Below are positions 9,170 through 18,404 of a stretch of 64,000 bases of DNA, one piece after another (positions within the stretch are counted from its first letter, which is position 1; each line of letters begins with the position of its first letter). The DNA lies in the NCBI RefSeq assembly GCF_038051985.1, contig NZ_CP150291.1, positions 2,170,001 through 2,234,000 on the forward strand, in the 5' to 3' direction. Below the pieces are notes generated by a model that searched no databases, had not been told where the DNA came from, and was given only the letters and a program-made list of their open reading frames with translations. The stretch comes from Solibacillus sp. FSL H8-0523 (lineage in GTDB: Bacteria > Bacillota > Bacilli > Bacillales_A > Planococcaceae). Made by a program: the position numbers and the translations under genes.

Positions 9170-11547
9170 TGTTGTGGCGCTCCTTTCAATGTAAAGGTAG
9201 GCAGATTAATACTAGACCCATCCTCACGACCAATACGCGATAGTTCAAATATCAGCACATGATTGTCATTCATATAATCTTGAACATTCTCGGTAATCGT
9301 TTGCTTGCCTTGTTCGAGCATATCAGTCTCTCCTGTTTTCACATTCACGAGCCCTAAATTATACACATTATCATCATAGGCTACCGCAAGTTCAGTCCAA
9401 TTGACCGACTTTAAGTTTTCCGCTATCGAATAATCATATGTTAACTGGAATGTTCCTTCTGCAATATAGGCCGTATTACTCGCAATATTTTCAATATGAC
9501 CCCAACTATTTCCATCCTTTGCTTCTAACTGTGGAAGGGCATCCTCATTTGTCATCGTCAATTGCTCTGCCATTACAACTTCTGGTTGAAACGGCTTTAC
9601 AAAATAACTCAGTGTACTTTGTGTACTACCTGTTTTTAATGTAACCGGTACTAATGAAACATCCGACCAACCGATTAATAACGGGCCGAAATGGGAAACA
9701 TTCGTATTAATGGCTGCCTCCTGCAACGTTTGTTTGCGCTGTTCGATTAAATCGATTGTCGGCGTATTATTATAGCCATAGTAATTCGCTTGACTATATG
9801 GCTGAGACATAAATTGTCTCTTCACCGCTACATCTACATTAATAGTGTCACCGGCATTGACTGCGCCAAGCTCAATGACTTCATTCGCTGTTAATACACG
9901 CAATCCATGTAAATCCACGGGTAGCTCGTTGGTAATCGTACCTGTCAGCTTCAAGTTTTCAATTTTTAAATCTGTGATGAGCTTGCCTCCAGCTTCAATC
10001 GTTGTTTCACCTATAATCGACTGAACTGACCAATAATTCATATCACGCAGCGTTAACATTTTTCCATCAGCTGTTTCTTTTACATACGATTTCAAGTGTA
10101 AGCTTACCGCATTCAAATCCGATGAGCCGGCTGCGATTGCTGTCGTCCCATTTGGCACTTGATAGTCAAAATCACCAGAGCGGTTTGATAGCAATGCATT
10201 TGAATACGAGCCAATTAACGTGCCGTCCTCGCTCACTTCAAACAGCGCCATTTGTTGAATTTGAGGCTTGAGTATACGGTCTCTTGCGCCAAATGCAAAG
10301 AATAATAGAGAGGTAACAATCGCAATGATCGGTACATACAGCCACATTTTTTCGCGTTTGTCCTTACGCTTCAACACCATATACAACACTGGACCAATTA
10401 ACAGCATGTAAACGATAATCCCCGCGATTAACAGCCAAGAATTTAGTTTGAATGTTTCGAATAATTCGTTGACATGCGACCAGTGATTCGCTTTTCCGTA
10501 AGCGGGTTGCGAATAGTTTTGATAGGATGGATTTATGTTTATTTGTAGCGAATCTACTAATAAACGTCCATAGCCTGATAACTCTGTAAGTTGTGGGTCA
10601 TGTAATGGATAAGCAACTTGCACGACATCTCCGCGCCCTATCGATTTTTTCGCAGCAAGCACAGTTTCGCCAATTTTTACAGTCGAAGTCGCACCTTGTA
10701 CAGTACTTGCTTCCTGCACATCCACCGATGCATCGACAGAGCCTGTCTGGGTATATTGCTTAATGTCGTCTTGTAAAAGCGTGACGTCCTTGCCGGTAAA
10801 TTGAAGCGGTAAATGCTCTTTAAACACCCCTGCGCCATTTTGTGCAAACGCATTAGAGGTAAACATTACCTGTCCGCCATGCTGCACCCATTGATACAAT
10901 GCTTCTTGCTGCTTTTGCGATAAATCCTGTACAGCAATATCATCAAATACAATCGTATCGAGCATTTGCAGTGCACGGTAATCCTCAGCTAAATACGGAC
11001 TATTTTTTTGCTCAACATATAAAATATCTAACTCTTCACTGAAAAACAGTTTGATGCGATCGATTTTTGAAACCTCATCTTTTCTCGTCGACACTACCAT
11101 CATCATTTCTGCCATTGGATTGAATATACGCGGACTTACATAATGATCGCCCTCATAGTCAAGTTTTTTTCCTTTTTCAATGCCACCTTCATAAAAATGA
11201 AACATATCCTGAACCGTTTGCCCTGAATACATAAAACGGTCACTAAAGCCGTCTAAATAAATCGTAAAGGTTTTAGTTTCCCCCATAGCGATGTCAACTG
11301 GGTAGACAAGTGCAGAGCCTATATTATATTGGACCTCTGCATCTACGACCAAATCTCCCGAAAAAGCATCTCCGTTATTTGTAACAGTTAAATTTAATAC
11401 AGTGGGCATGTCGATTTTTATACGGTTGTTAATACCAATTTCCGCATCCACATGTATCGCCGCCTTCGCCAATGCCTGTTTTGGCATATAAAGGCCAACC
11501 CCTATGAGTAATACACAAAATAATGCAACCAACCAATTCTTTTTCAC
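9166..11547 (-). CDS. large exported membrane-anchored protein, first gene of MoxR/ABC operon
   Basis: A 793-residue protein with an N-terminal signal peptide (Lys-Lys, hydrophobic core, ALA near 25-27), a large extracellular region, two membrane helices around residues 372-425 separated by a short KRKDKRE-type basic loop, and a second extracellular region of about 360 residues. The start is GTG at 11547 with AAGGAG upstream. The first half contains a region resembling a Rossmann-like or amidotransferase-like fold (DIAVQDL, QWVQHGGQVMFTSN). It leads the operon and overlaps the ABC ATPase, so it is probably an extracytoplasmic partner of the exporter. No named family is recognised. Confidence 0.8.
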   Translation of the reverse strand: MKKNWLVALFCVLLIGVGLYMPKQALAKAAIHVDAEIGINNRIKIDMPTVLNLTVTNNGDAFSGDLVVDAEVQYNIGSALVYPVDIAMGETKTFTIYLDGFSDRFMYSGQTVQDMFHFYEGGIEKGKKLDYEGDHYVSPRIFNPMAEMMMVVSTRKDEVSKIDRIKLFFSEELDILYVEQKNSPYLAEDYRALQMLDTIVFDDIAVQDLSQKQQEALYQWVQHGGQVMFTSNAFAQNGAGVFKEHLPLQFTGKDVTLLQDDIKQYTQTGSVDASVDVQEASTVQGATSTVKIGETVLAAKKSIGRGDVVQVAYPLHDPQLTELSGYGRLLVDSLQININPSYQNYSQPAYGKANHWSHVNELFETFKLNSWLLIAGIIVYMLLIGPVLYMVLKRKDKREKMWLYVPIIAIVTSLLFFAFGARDRILKPQIQQMALFEVSEDGTLIGSYSNALLSNRSGDFDYQVPNGTTAIAAGSSDLNAVSLHLKSYVKETADGKMLTLRDMNYWSVQSIIGETTIEAGGKLITDLKIENLKLTGTITNELPVDLHGLRVLTANEVIELGAVNAGDTINVDVAVKRQFMSQPYSQANYYGYNNTPTIDLIEQRKQTLQEAAINTNVSHFGPLLIGWSDVSLVPVTLKTGSTQSTLSYFVKPFQPEVVMAEQLTMTNEDALPQLEAKDGNSWGHIENIASNTAYIAEGTFQLTYDYSIAENLKSVNWTELAVAYDDNVYNLGLVNVKTGETDMLEQGKQTITENVQDYMNDNHVLIFELSRIGREDGSSINLPTFTLKGAPQQ

Positions 11548-11570
11548 GCCACCATCTCCTTGTTATGTAT

Positions 11571-11591
11571 ATCAATTAGTACGTAATTGAT
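11571..11591. promoter_or_regulatory. inverted repeat upstream of the MoxR/ABC operon
   Basis: ATCAATTA and TAATTGAT are perfect inverted arms around a 5-base centre (GTACG), 24 bases before the GTG start of the operon's first gene. Placement and symmetry fit an operator for a dimeric repressor or a 5' leader hairpin. No regulator gene is adjacent. Confidence 0.45.
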
Positions 11592-11835
11592 TTAATAAAG
11601 TTTCATATGTTCTGTTTTTTCAGAAAACTAACCCTTTTACTTTAGCATCATTTTCCATAAAAATGGTGGAAATTAAGAATATCTTAAGAAATTATTCAGA
11701 AAATAGCGTGCGGAATTAGAAGCATAATTTGGGGATGACAAAGTTTTATAAATATGATGGGTACTTTTTAATCTGATCCGTTGTGCTCGCTGCGGGGGAA
11801 GCGCGTTGACTAGCGTTAATTTTAAACTCATGTCC

Positions 11836-11972
11836 GTTGTACTGCGCTCCGGGGCAGGCTTTTCTGGGGGCTTGGCTCCAACTAACTTTTGATGCCTCTT
11901 ACGGTGGCATCAAAAGTGGATTTTCCGCGCGCGCTTAATCCCCTAGAAGTCCGCCCCTCCACTCCGTACAAC
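11836..11972. repeat. large imperfect palindromic intergenic element
   Basis: The outer ends GTTGTAC (11836-11842) and GTACAAC (11966-11972) are inverted. The central arms ACTTTTGATGCC (11885-11896) and GGCATCAAAAGT (11906-11917) pair perfectly over 12 bases around a 9-base loop. Intermediate GGGGC and TCTxGGGG blocks also match imperfectly. The GC content is well above the flanks. It looks like a mobile-type palindromic repeat or the template of a highly structured RNA. Confidence 0.6.
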
Positions 11973-12332
11973 TCTATTCGTTGAAGCAGGCAAAGTTCCT
12001 TTTAAAATAGTGCTACTTATAATCAACGGTAATAAAAAAGAACCTTTTCAATAAATTACTATTCAACCAGCAGAGCATTGATTTAAGCAGATTCAATAAA
12101 AAAATCGTCACTTTTTCACCATCCGCCGCCTCGCGATAGCGCAAGCTGCTTAATTTGGTGTTCTTCACTTTACTTTATAACGAGGGAAAAATTATACGAT
12201 TGGTGGGCCTTGCAAACGACAATAAAGGCAGCTGTCTGGCCGTAGCCCGCCACTCAATCAAGTAAAATTTTATTAGAAAAAGAGAATCCATTTCACGGTG
12301 TTTAGCACATAATGACGCTTGCTATGAAAATG

Positions 12333-12370
12333 AAAAAAGCAGCTAGGCGCTTACACCTAACTGCTTTTTT
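12333..12370 (-). terminator. bidirectional intrinsic terminator after parC
   Basis: AGCAG-TAGG arms pair with CCTA-CTGCT around an 8-base loop, with T runs on both strands, directly after the parC stop. Confidence 0.85.
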
Positions 12371-14800
12371 TTATTCTGTTTTTTCTACAAATGCGCGGAC
12401 AATTGCGCCGTCATTATCTGTGTCAATGCGTAACGAACCATTTGAATAACGGTCCGCACGTGTTAAGTTCGTGACAGAAATCGATTCCTGTACACCTTTT
12501 TCTGTTTCAATCGTAAAGGTATTTCTAAAATTCACGACTAAAATTTTGAAAATACGATGTGGATTTGCTTTTAATTCTTTTAAAATCACAACGCCGCGTT
12601 TTGCTCGGTTGCCAAGCTCAATTTCACTTACAAGCATACGTTTCACTGCTCCGCGCTGTGTCACAATAATTAACTCTTGGTCTTGCTCAGGGTTTAATAG
12701 AACAACGCCTGCTAGCTCTTCGCCCTCTTTTACAAGCATCCCTTTCACACCGGCCGTTTTCACACCCGTTACAGGTAGATCATTCATCGGGAAGCGGATT
12801 GTGTAGCTTGTGTTCGTAGAAAGTAAGACTTCTTCGGTTTCTTTCACTAGACATACGTATATTAACTCGTCTTCAGGTTTTAAATTCATTGTCTTAATTG
12901 GCTTCGAATAACGCGTTACAACGTAATCTGCTAGCGCGGAACGCTTAATGAGGCCATTCTTCGTTGCAGTAAAGACAAACACATCTGGTTGTTCAAATGT
13001 ATCAATGCCAATTACCTCAATGATTTCTTCGTTTTGATCAAGCGGCACAATACTTGAAATGTGCTGGCCTAAATCTTTCCAGCGAATATCTGGCAGTTCG
13101 TGAACCGGTTGATAAATGTAATTGCCCCGGTTTGTAAAGAGCAGCATGTGATGTTGCGTATTCGAATGTGCTTCGTATAACAGATAGTCCGATTCTTTCA
13201 TCGCAAAATCCTTACCATTTGAAGCATTATGCGAACGAAGACTTGTACGTTTTACGTAGCCATCTTTCGTAACCGTCACAACAACCTCTTCACTTGGTAC
13301 TAACACATCACGCGTTACTTTGATTTCCTCGATTTCGGCCTCAATTGTCGACATACGTGGTAGTGCAAAGCGTTTTTTAATGTCTGCTAGCTCGGTTTTA
13401 ATAACACGAATCAATTTCTTTTCATCCTCTAAAATCGCCGTGAATTTCACAACTTCCTTGTTTAATTCATCTTGCTCTTCTTGAAGCTGCGTAATATCCG
13501 TATTCGTTAAACGATATAATTGTAAGCTCACAATCGCTTCCGCCTGTACTTCGGTAAATGCGAATTTCTCGATAATGTTGTCTTTTGCGTTGCGTTTATC
13601 TGTAGAAGCACGAATCGTTTCAATCACTTGATCTAAAACAGATAAAGCCTTCATTAAGCCTTCAACAATATGCAAGCGGTCTTCGGCACGCTTTAAATCA
13701 AATTTCGTACGACGACGCACGATTTCCTTTTGGTGATCGATATATGCATCGAGCATTAAAGGTAATGTCATCATCATTGGGCGACGATTATGAATCGCAA
13801 TCATATTAAAGTTATACGACACTTGTAAATCCGTTGATTTTAATAAGAAATTTAGAATCCCTTGTGCTTGGATATCTTTTTTCAGCTCAATGACAATACG
13901 TAAGCCGTCACGATCTGATTCATCACGAATTTCTGAAATGCCGTCTAAACGACGATCGTTAACTCTTAGCTCGTCCATTTTACGAATCATATTTGCCTTA
14001 TTCACTTCAAATGGAATTTCACTAATGACGATTTGTTCTTTGTTACCTTTTAACTGCTCGATTTCAGTACGTGAGCGCACGATAATTTTGCCTTTACCTG
14101 TTTCATACGCTTTTTTAATGCCATCAATACCTTGAATAATCCCACCTGTTGGGAAGTCAGGTCCTTTAATGACGGTCATTAATTCATCGACCGTGCAGTT
14201 TTTATTGTCTAAGCGCATTAATACTGCTTCCAGTGCTTCTTGTAGGTTATGCGGTGGAATATCCGTCGCATAACCAGCTGAAATCCCTGTTGCCCCGTTG
14301 ACAAGTAAGTTCGGGAAACGCGATGGTAATACCGTTGGCTCCATGTCCTGATCATCAAAGTTCGGCACAAATTCAACCGTATTCTTATTTAAATCACGTA
14401 AAAGCTCACCTGCGATTGCAGATAAACGTGCCTCTGTATAACGCATCGCAGCAGGTGGGTCCCCGTCAACTGAACCGTTGTTCCCATGCATTTCAATTAG
14501 CATGTGACGGCTTTTCCAGTCCTGACTCATACGCACCATTGCTTCATACACCGATGTATCTCCGTGTGGATGGTAGTTACCAATTACGTTCCCGACTGTT
14601 TTCGCCGATTTACGGAATGGTTTCTCGTTTGTGTTGCCTTCGGTGAACATCGCAAATAAAATACGACGTTGTACCGGCTTTAGACCATCACGCGTATCTG
14701 GTAATGCACGGTCTTGAATAATATATTTTGAATAGCGACCAAAACGGTCACCCATTACTTCTTCTAGTGGTAAATCTTGAAATTTCTCTACAAAGCTCAC
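12371..14800 (-). CDS. parC: DNA topoisomerase IV subunit A
   Basis: An 809-residue type IIA topoisomerase A subunit that decatenates chromosomes together with ParE. The start is GTG at 14800, overlapping the parE stop as GTGA, with GAGGAGG upstream. The catalytic tyrosine is Y121 in AAMRYTEAR. The quinolone-determining segment reads HPHGDTSVYEAM (D81, T82, S83, E86). The C-terminal beta-propeller repeats are present (residues about 500-805). The length and the absence of the full GyrA-box separate it from GyrA, as does the pairing with parE. The Thr at the position equivalent to S80 of staphylococcal GrlA may be natural or affect drug susceptibility. Confidence 0.97.
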   Translation of the reverse strand: MSFVEKFQDLPLEEVMGDRFGRYSKYIIQDRALPDTRDGLKPVQRRILFAMFTEGNTNEKPFRKSAKTVGNVIGNYHPHGDTSVYEAMVRMSQDWKSRHMLIEMHGNNGSVDGDPPAAMRYTEARLSAIAGELLRDLNKNTVEFVPNFDDQDMEPTVLPSRFPNLLVNGATGISAGYATDIPPHNLQEALEAVLMRLDNKNCTVDELMTVIKGPDFPTGGIIQGIDGIKKAYETGKGKIIVRSRTEIEQLKGNKEQIVISEIPFEVNKANMIRKMDELRVNDRRLDGISEIRDESDRDGLRIVIELKKDIQAQGILNFLLKSTDLQVSYNFNMIAIHNRRPMMMTLPLMLDAYIDHQKEIVRRRTKFDLKRAEDRLHIVEGLMKALSVLDQVIETIRASTDKRNAKDNIIEKFAFTEVQAEAIVSLQLYRLTNTDITQLQEEQDELNKEVVKFTAILEDEKKLIRVIKTELADIKKRFALPRMSTIEAEIEEIKVTRDVLVPSEEVVVTVTKDGYVKRTSLRSHNASNGKDFAMKESDYLLYEAHSNTQHHMLLFTNRGNYIYQPVHELPDIRWKDLGQHISSIVPLDQNEEIIEVIGIDTFEQPDVFVFTATKNGLIKRSALADYVVTRYSKPIKTMNLKPEDELIYVCLVKETEEVLLSTNTSYTIRFPMNDLPVTGVKTAGVKGMLVKEGEELAGVVLLNPEQDQELIIVTQRGAVKRMLVSEIELGNRAKRGVVILKELKANPHRIFKILVVNFRNTFTIETEKGVQESISVTNLTRADRYSNGSLRIDTDNDGAIVRAFVEKTE

Positions 14801-16773
14801 TCTTCGTTAACCTCCTCATGCTGGATGAATTCATTTTCTAAAATGCTCGCATCCTCTTCCATGCCGAAGTTGACATTCTCTTCAATCCATTTACGGCGCG
14901 GTTCTACTTTATCTCCCATAAGTGTTGTCACACGGCGATCTGCGCGTGCACCGTCCTCAATTTTTACACGAATTAATGTACGTGTTTCCGGATTCATCGT
15001 TGTATCCCATAATTGGTCGGCGTTCATTTCACCAAGACCTTTATAGCGCTGCAACATGTAGCCTTTACCGATTTTTTTGATTGCGCCAGCTAATTCGTTT
15101 TCAGTCCAAGCATACTCAAGCACTTGCTTTTTACCTGCACCCTTTGACACTTTGTAAAGTGGTGGTAAGGCAATATACACTTTCCCCGCCTCGATTAATG
15201 GTTTCATATAACGATAAAAGAACGTTAACAGCAGTACCTGGATATGCGCACCATCTGTATCCGCATCGGTCATAATGACTACTTTGTCATAAGCCGCATC
15301 TTCTACAGAGAAATCTGCACCAACTCCAGCACCAATCGTATGAATAATGGTTGAAATTTCTTCGTTTTTCATAATGTCATGAAGCTTGGCTTTTTCAGTA
15401 TTAATAACTTTCCCACGCAGTGGTAAAATCGCTTGGAACGTACGGTCACGCCCTTGTTTAGCTGAACCACCGGCAGAGTCACCCTCTACTAAATACAGCT
15501 CATTTTTAGCCGCATTTTTAGATTGTGCAGGTGTTAATTTACCTGATAATAATGTACTCGATTTTTTCTTTTTACCGTTACGTGCATCATCACGGGCTTT
15601 ACGCGCAGCTTCACGCACCTGCTGGGCACGAATCGCTTTACGAACAAGTGAACCTGATAACTCTGCGTTTTCTTCAAGTACATACATCAGCTTTTCAGAA
15701 ACGACTGTATCGACTGCAGAACGCGCTTCCGATGTACCAAGCTTGCCCTTTGTTTGCCCTTCAAATTGTAATAAATTTTCCGGAATACGTACGGATACTA
15801 TTGCTGTTAAGCCTTCGCGAATGTCCGTACCATCTAGGTTTTTATCTTTTTCCTTTAGTAAACCGATTTTGCGTGCATATTCGTTAAACACACGTGTCAT
15901 GGCAGCTTTCGCACCCGTTTCATGGGTACCACCGTCACGCGTACGTACGTTATTTACGAACGACAAAATCGTTTCAGAATAACCATCGTTAAACTGGAAC
16001 GCAAACTCAACTTCCATTTCTTGCATTTCACCCTCAACATATTTAACCGGGTGCAATACATCTTTATCTTCGTTTAAGTACGAGACAAACGCCTCGATAC
16101 CGCTTTCATAAAAGAATACTTCCTGCTTTCCTTCACCGCGTTCATCAATGAGCTCAATTTTTAAGCCCTTTAATAAAAACGCCGATTCTCGTAAACGTTC
16201 CGCAAGTGTATCGTAATTATATTTTGTTACAGAGAAAATCGTTGGATCCGGTAAGTAATGAACTAATGTCCCGTTTTCCTTCGTTTTTCCGATAATGTCA
16301 AGTGACGTCGCAGGCTTTCCACCGTTTTCAAAACGTTGCTTATACACTTGTCCTTCACGATAAATCGTTACTTCTAAAAACGTAGATAGCGCATTTACAA
16401 CCGATGAACCAACACCGTGTAAACCACCACTTGTTTTATAGCCACCTTGACCGAACTTACCACCGGCATGTAGCACGGTGAAAATTACTTCAGGCGTTGG
16501 CTTCCCCATTTTATGCATTCCTGTAGGCATACCTCGACCGTAATCGCGTACGCTAATGCTGTTATCTTCATGAATTTTCACGATGATATGATTCCCAAAT
16601 CCAGCAAGTGCTTCATCCACCGCATTATCGACAATTTCATACACTAAGTGGTGAAGACCTCGGCTATCAGTTGAACCAATATACATCCCTGGTCTTTTTC
16701 GTACGGCTTCTAAACCTTCTAATACTTGAATGGCATCTTCATTATAAGAAATACCAGTTTGGTTTTTTACCAA
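14797..16773 (-). CDS. parE: DNA topoisomerase IV subunit B
   Basis: About 658 residues: a GHKL ATPase domain with RKRPGMYIG and EIVDNAVDEA, a GHGVGSS-type lid (LHGVGSSVVNALS), a transducer domain, and a TOPRIM domain with LVEGDSAGG and DADTDGAHI. It pairs with ParC as topoisomerase IV. A longer frame begins at an ATG at 16797, but GGAGGGG at 16787-16781 is spaced 7 bases from a TTG at 16773, which I take as the start. A good sigma-A promoter lies upstream (16820-16848). It is cotranscribed with parC. Confidence 0.97.
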   Translation of the reverse strand: MVKNQTGISYNEDAIQVLEGLEAVRKRPGMYIGSTDSRGLHHLVYEIVDNAVDEALAGFGNHIIVKIHEDNSISVRDYGRGMPTGMHKMGKPTPEVIFTVLHAGGKFGQGGYKTSGGLHGVGSSVVNALSTFLEVTIYREGQVYKQRFENGGKPATSLDIIGKTKENGTLVHYLPDPTIFSVTKYNYDTLAERLRESAFLLKGLKIELIDERGEGKQEVFFYESGIEAFVSYLNEDKDVLHPVKYVEGEMQEMEVEFAFQFNDGYSETILSFVNNVRTRDGGTHETGAKAAMTRVFNEYARKIGLLKEKDKNLDGTDIREGLTAIVSVRIPENLLQFEGQTKGKLGTSEARSAVDTVVSEKLMYVLEENAELSGSLVRKAIRAQQVREAARKARDDARNGKKKKSSTLLSGKLTPAQSKNAAKNELYLVEGDSAGGSAKQGRDRTFQAILPLRGKVINTEKAKLHDIMKNEEISTIIHTIGAGVGADFSVEDAAYDKVVIMTDADTDGAHIQVLLLTFFYRYMKPLIEAGKVYIALPPLYKVSKGAGKKQVLEYAWTENELAGAIKKIGKGYMLQRYKGLGEMNADQLWDTTMNPETRTLIRVKIEDGARADRRVTTLMGDKVEPRRKWIEENVNFGMEEDASILENEFIQHEEVNEE

Positions 16774-16819
16774 ATGCAATCCCCTCCACAAATACAAACA
16801 AACGTTCTATTTCAACTTA

Positions 16820-16848
16820 ATCGTAACGCCAAAAATACTACATGTCAA
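16820..16848 (-). promoter_or_regulatory. sigma-A promoter of parE-parC
   Basis: On the minus strand, -35 TTGACA (16848-16843), a 17-base spacer, and -10 TACGAT (16825-16820), about 45 bases before the TTG start of parE. Confidence 0.7.
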
Positions 16849-17160
16849 TGTTCGACGTACACGTTTAAGCTTTGCAATGACTAATTGTATCATCAAAAAT
16901 GTCCCTTTAAAAGCATATCCTCTAATACTTTTTCAGTAAATGTAACTTTTTTCCTTTAAATCTCATTTCATTCGGTCAATTGGCATACGCTAATAAAAAG
17001 TATTGTGTTCGTTTTCAAAGTGTTTTATTATCGATTACGCATGTTCGATTTGAATGCATTTTACAATACCTCTTTTCTTCTAACAGAAAACGGTGTAAAA
17101 TAATCATTACATACTATTAGTACCAACTAATAATTCTGAATTTCGAAAGGAGCACAACAA
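16849..17160. other. divergent intergenic region parE/plsY
   Basis: About 310 bases upstream of both parE and plsY with no gene. A weak plus-strand promoter candidate (TTGTGT, 17 bases, TATTAT) lies near 17002-17030. The plsY ribosome-binding site AAAGGAG is just before 17161. Nothing else is recognised. Confidence 0.5.
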
Positions 17161-17763
17161 TTGATCAATGCTTTAATTATTATTTGTGCTTATTTAATCG
17201 GCTCGATTCCATCTGCTTTATGGATCGGCAAAATTTTTCACAAAACGGACATTCGCCAGCATGGTAGTGGCAACTTAGGAACGACAAACACATTTCGCGT
17301 ATTAGGGAAAAAACCTGGTATTGCGGTACTTTTAATTGATATTTTTAAAGGGACAGCAGCAGTACTATTACCGTTATTACCAGTGTTCGGTGACAGTACT
17401 GTGCATCCACTAATTTTAGGGATTATTGCAGCAGTAGGTCACATGTTACCGATTTTCGCTAATTTCCGTGGTGGGAAAGCGGTAGCAACAAGTGCGGGGA
17501 TTCTATTAGGATATAACTTACCGTTATTTTTAGTGTTATTAGCAGTATTCGTTGTTTCATTAAAACTAACAAAAATGGTCAGCTTAACATCCATGATTGC
17601 GGCAGCTACTGCACTTGTTTATGTAATTATTTACTGGATTGTTACAGGAGAATTCGCATTATTTATTTTAGTCGTATTCTTAGCGGGCTTTATTTTTTAT
17701 CGCCACCGCGAGAACATTTCTCGTATTAAAAATGGTACTGAACCAAAAATTAAAGGTTTTTAA
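17161..17763 (+). CDS. plsY: glycerol-3-phosphate acyltransferase
   Basis: A 200-residue integral membrane enzyme that transfers acyl groups from acyl-phosphate to glycerol-3-phosphate, the first step of phospholipid synthesis. The family motifs are visible: GSIPSALWIGK near the N-terminus, SGNLGTTNTFRVLGK (about 36-50), and FRGGKAVATSAG (about 101-112). It has five predicted membrane segments. The start is TTG at 17161, with AAAGGAG 8 bases upstream. It lies divergent from parE, as plsY commonly does in Bacillales, and ends in a strong terminator. Confidence 0.97.
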   Translation: MINALIIICAYLIGSIPSALWIGKIFHKTDIRQHGSGNLGTTNTFRVLGKKPGIAVLLIDIFKGTAAVLLPLLPVFGDSTVHPLILGIIAAVGHMLPIFANFRGGKAVATSAGILLGYNLPLFLVLLAVFVVSLKLTKMVSLTSMIAAATALVYVIIYWIVTGEFALFILVVFLAGFIFYRHRENISRIKNGTEPKIKGF

Positions 17764-17764
17764 A

Positions 17765-17806
17765 AAGTATGCTGAAAGCGAAAAAACTTTCAGCATACTT
17801 TTTTTA
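17765..17806 (+). terminator. intrinsic terminator of plsY
   Basis: A 14-base perfect stem (AAGTATGCTGAAAG paired with CTTTCAGCATACTT) with an 8-base loop, followed by a T run. Confidence 0.95.
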
Positions 17807-17819
17807 CGGCTATAATAAG

Positions 17820-17936
17820 AAAAGCGCTAAAGCGCCCTTTTAGCTGCGACAAGCACTGGAAGAAGGCTCATAGCGTGCTTGCCACGCGTAGAGAATTCTG
17901 AAGTGCCTCGAGCAGCTGGCGCTTTAGCCTAGACAC
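17820..17936 (+). repeat. dispersed GCGCTAAAG repeat, copy A
   Basis: It begins AAAAGCGCTAAAGCGCCC and ends CTGGCGCTTTAGCCTAGAC, so the ends are inverted relative to each other. The middle is variable. Related copies lie at 20131-20258 (opposite strand) and 63184-63297. It is intergenic, after the plsY terminator. Confidence 0.75.
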
Positions 17937-18018
17937 TGTGACAATGTAAAATTTTATATTTTCTTATATAATCAGATTAGCAACAATTTTTGACATAATG
18001 AATTTTGAGGTGATTGGT

Positions 18019-18309
18019 ATGGAAATTAAATTATCACAGCAAGCAATCGAGTGGTTCAAAGAAGAAATGGAAGCCGAATCAGGCGATTACATTCGTTTTT
18101 ACGCCCGCTACGGAGGCTCTTCCCCATTTCATGAAGGCTTTTCACTTGGGATGAATCGGGAGCAGCCGCATGAAGTAGGCATTGAAACCGTCTCCCAGGA
18201 CATTCACTTTTATATTGAAAAAGCCGATGAATGGTTTTTTAATGACCATCATTTAATCGTCGATATCGATACAAGCAATGATGAACTAATTTATAGCTAC
18301 GAGAAATAG
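18019..18309 (+). CDS. HesB-like (YneR-type) protein
   Basis: A 96-residue protein resembling the YneR branch of the HesB/IscA fold: LSQQAIEWFKEE at the start, a YARYGG strand, and an SFxxEKADEWFF-like C-terminal half. It has no cysteines, so it cannot bind an iron-sulfur cluster in the way IscA does. The start at 18019 is preferred because GAGGTGA lies 5 bases upstream; a longer frame from 17998 lacks this. Its function is unknown in the family. Confidence 0.8.
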   Translation: MEIKLSQQAIEWFKEEMEAESGDYIRFYARYGGSSPFHEGFSLGMNREQPHEVGIETVSQDIHFYIEKADEWFFNDHHLIVDIDTSNDELIYSYEK

Positions 18310-18404
18310 TTTAAATTTTTTAAATATATTGTAATTCCTAATTTGGCCCTTTCCATCGTTATAATAGAAAAAGTTGAATTTATACGAACGATGAGGGATT
18401 ACAA

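Larger units (their letters stand above)
11548..12332. other. gene-free interval between operon and parC
   Basis: About 780 bases with no convincing gene on either strand. It holds the operon promoter region with an inverted repeat (11571-11591), a large imperfect palindrome (11836-11972), and AT-rich sequence after it in which I see nothing coding. The stretch 12110-12260 is richer in GC and could be a decayed repeat or gene. Confidence 0.6.

Noticed and set aside
14541-14565. ParC quinolone-determining region with Thr82 as a resistance mutation
   Set aside because: Thr at this place also occurs naturally in related enzymes as far as I recall, and the other positions (S83, E86) are wild type, so resistance is not supported.
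15386-15982. A long plus-strand open frame of 198 codons inside parE
   Set aside because: It is the antisense shadow of parE; it has no ribosome-binding site and a composition typical of reverse frames.
16980-17060. LexA-type box (GAACATGCG) between parE and plsY
   Set aside because: Only a half-site matches; the second arm is missing.
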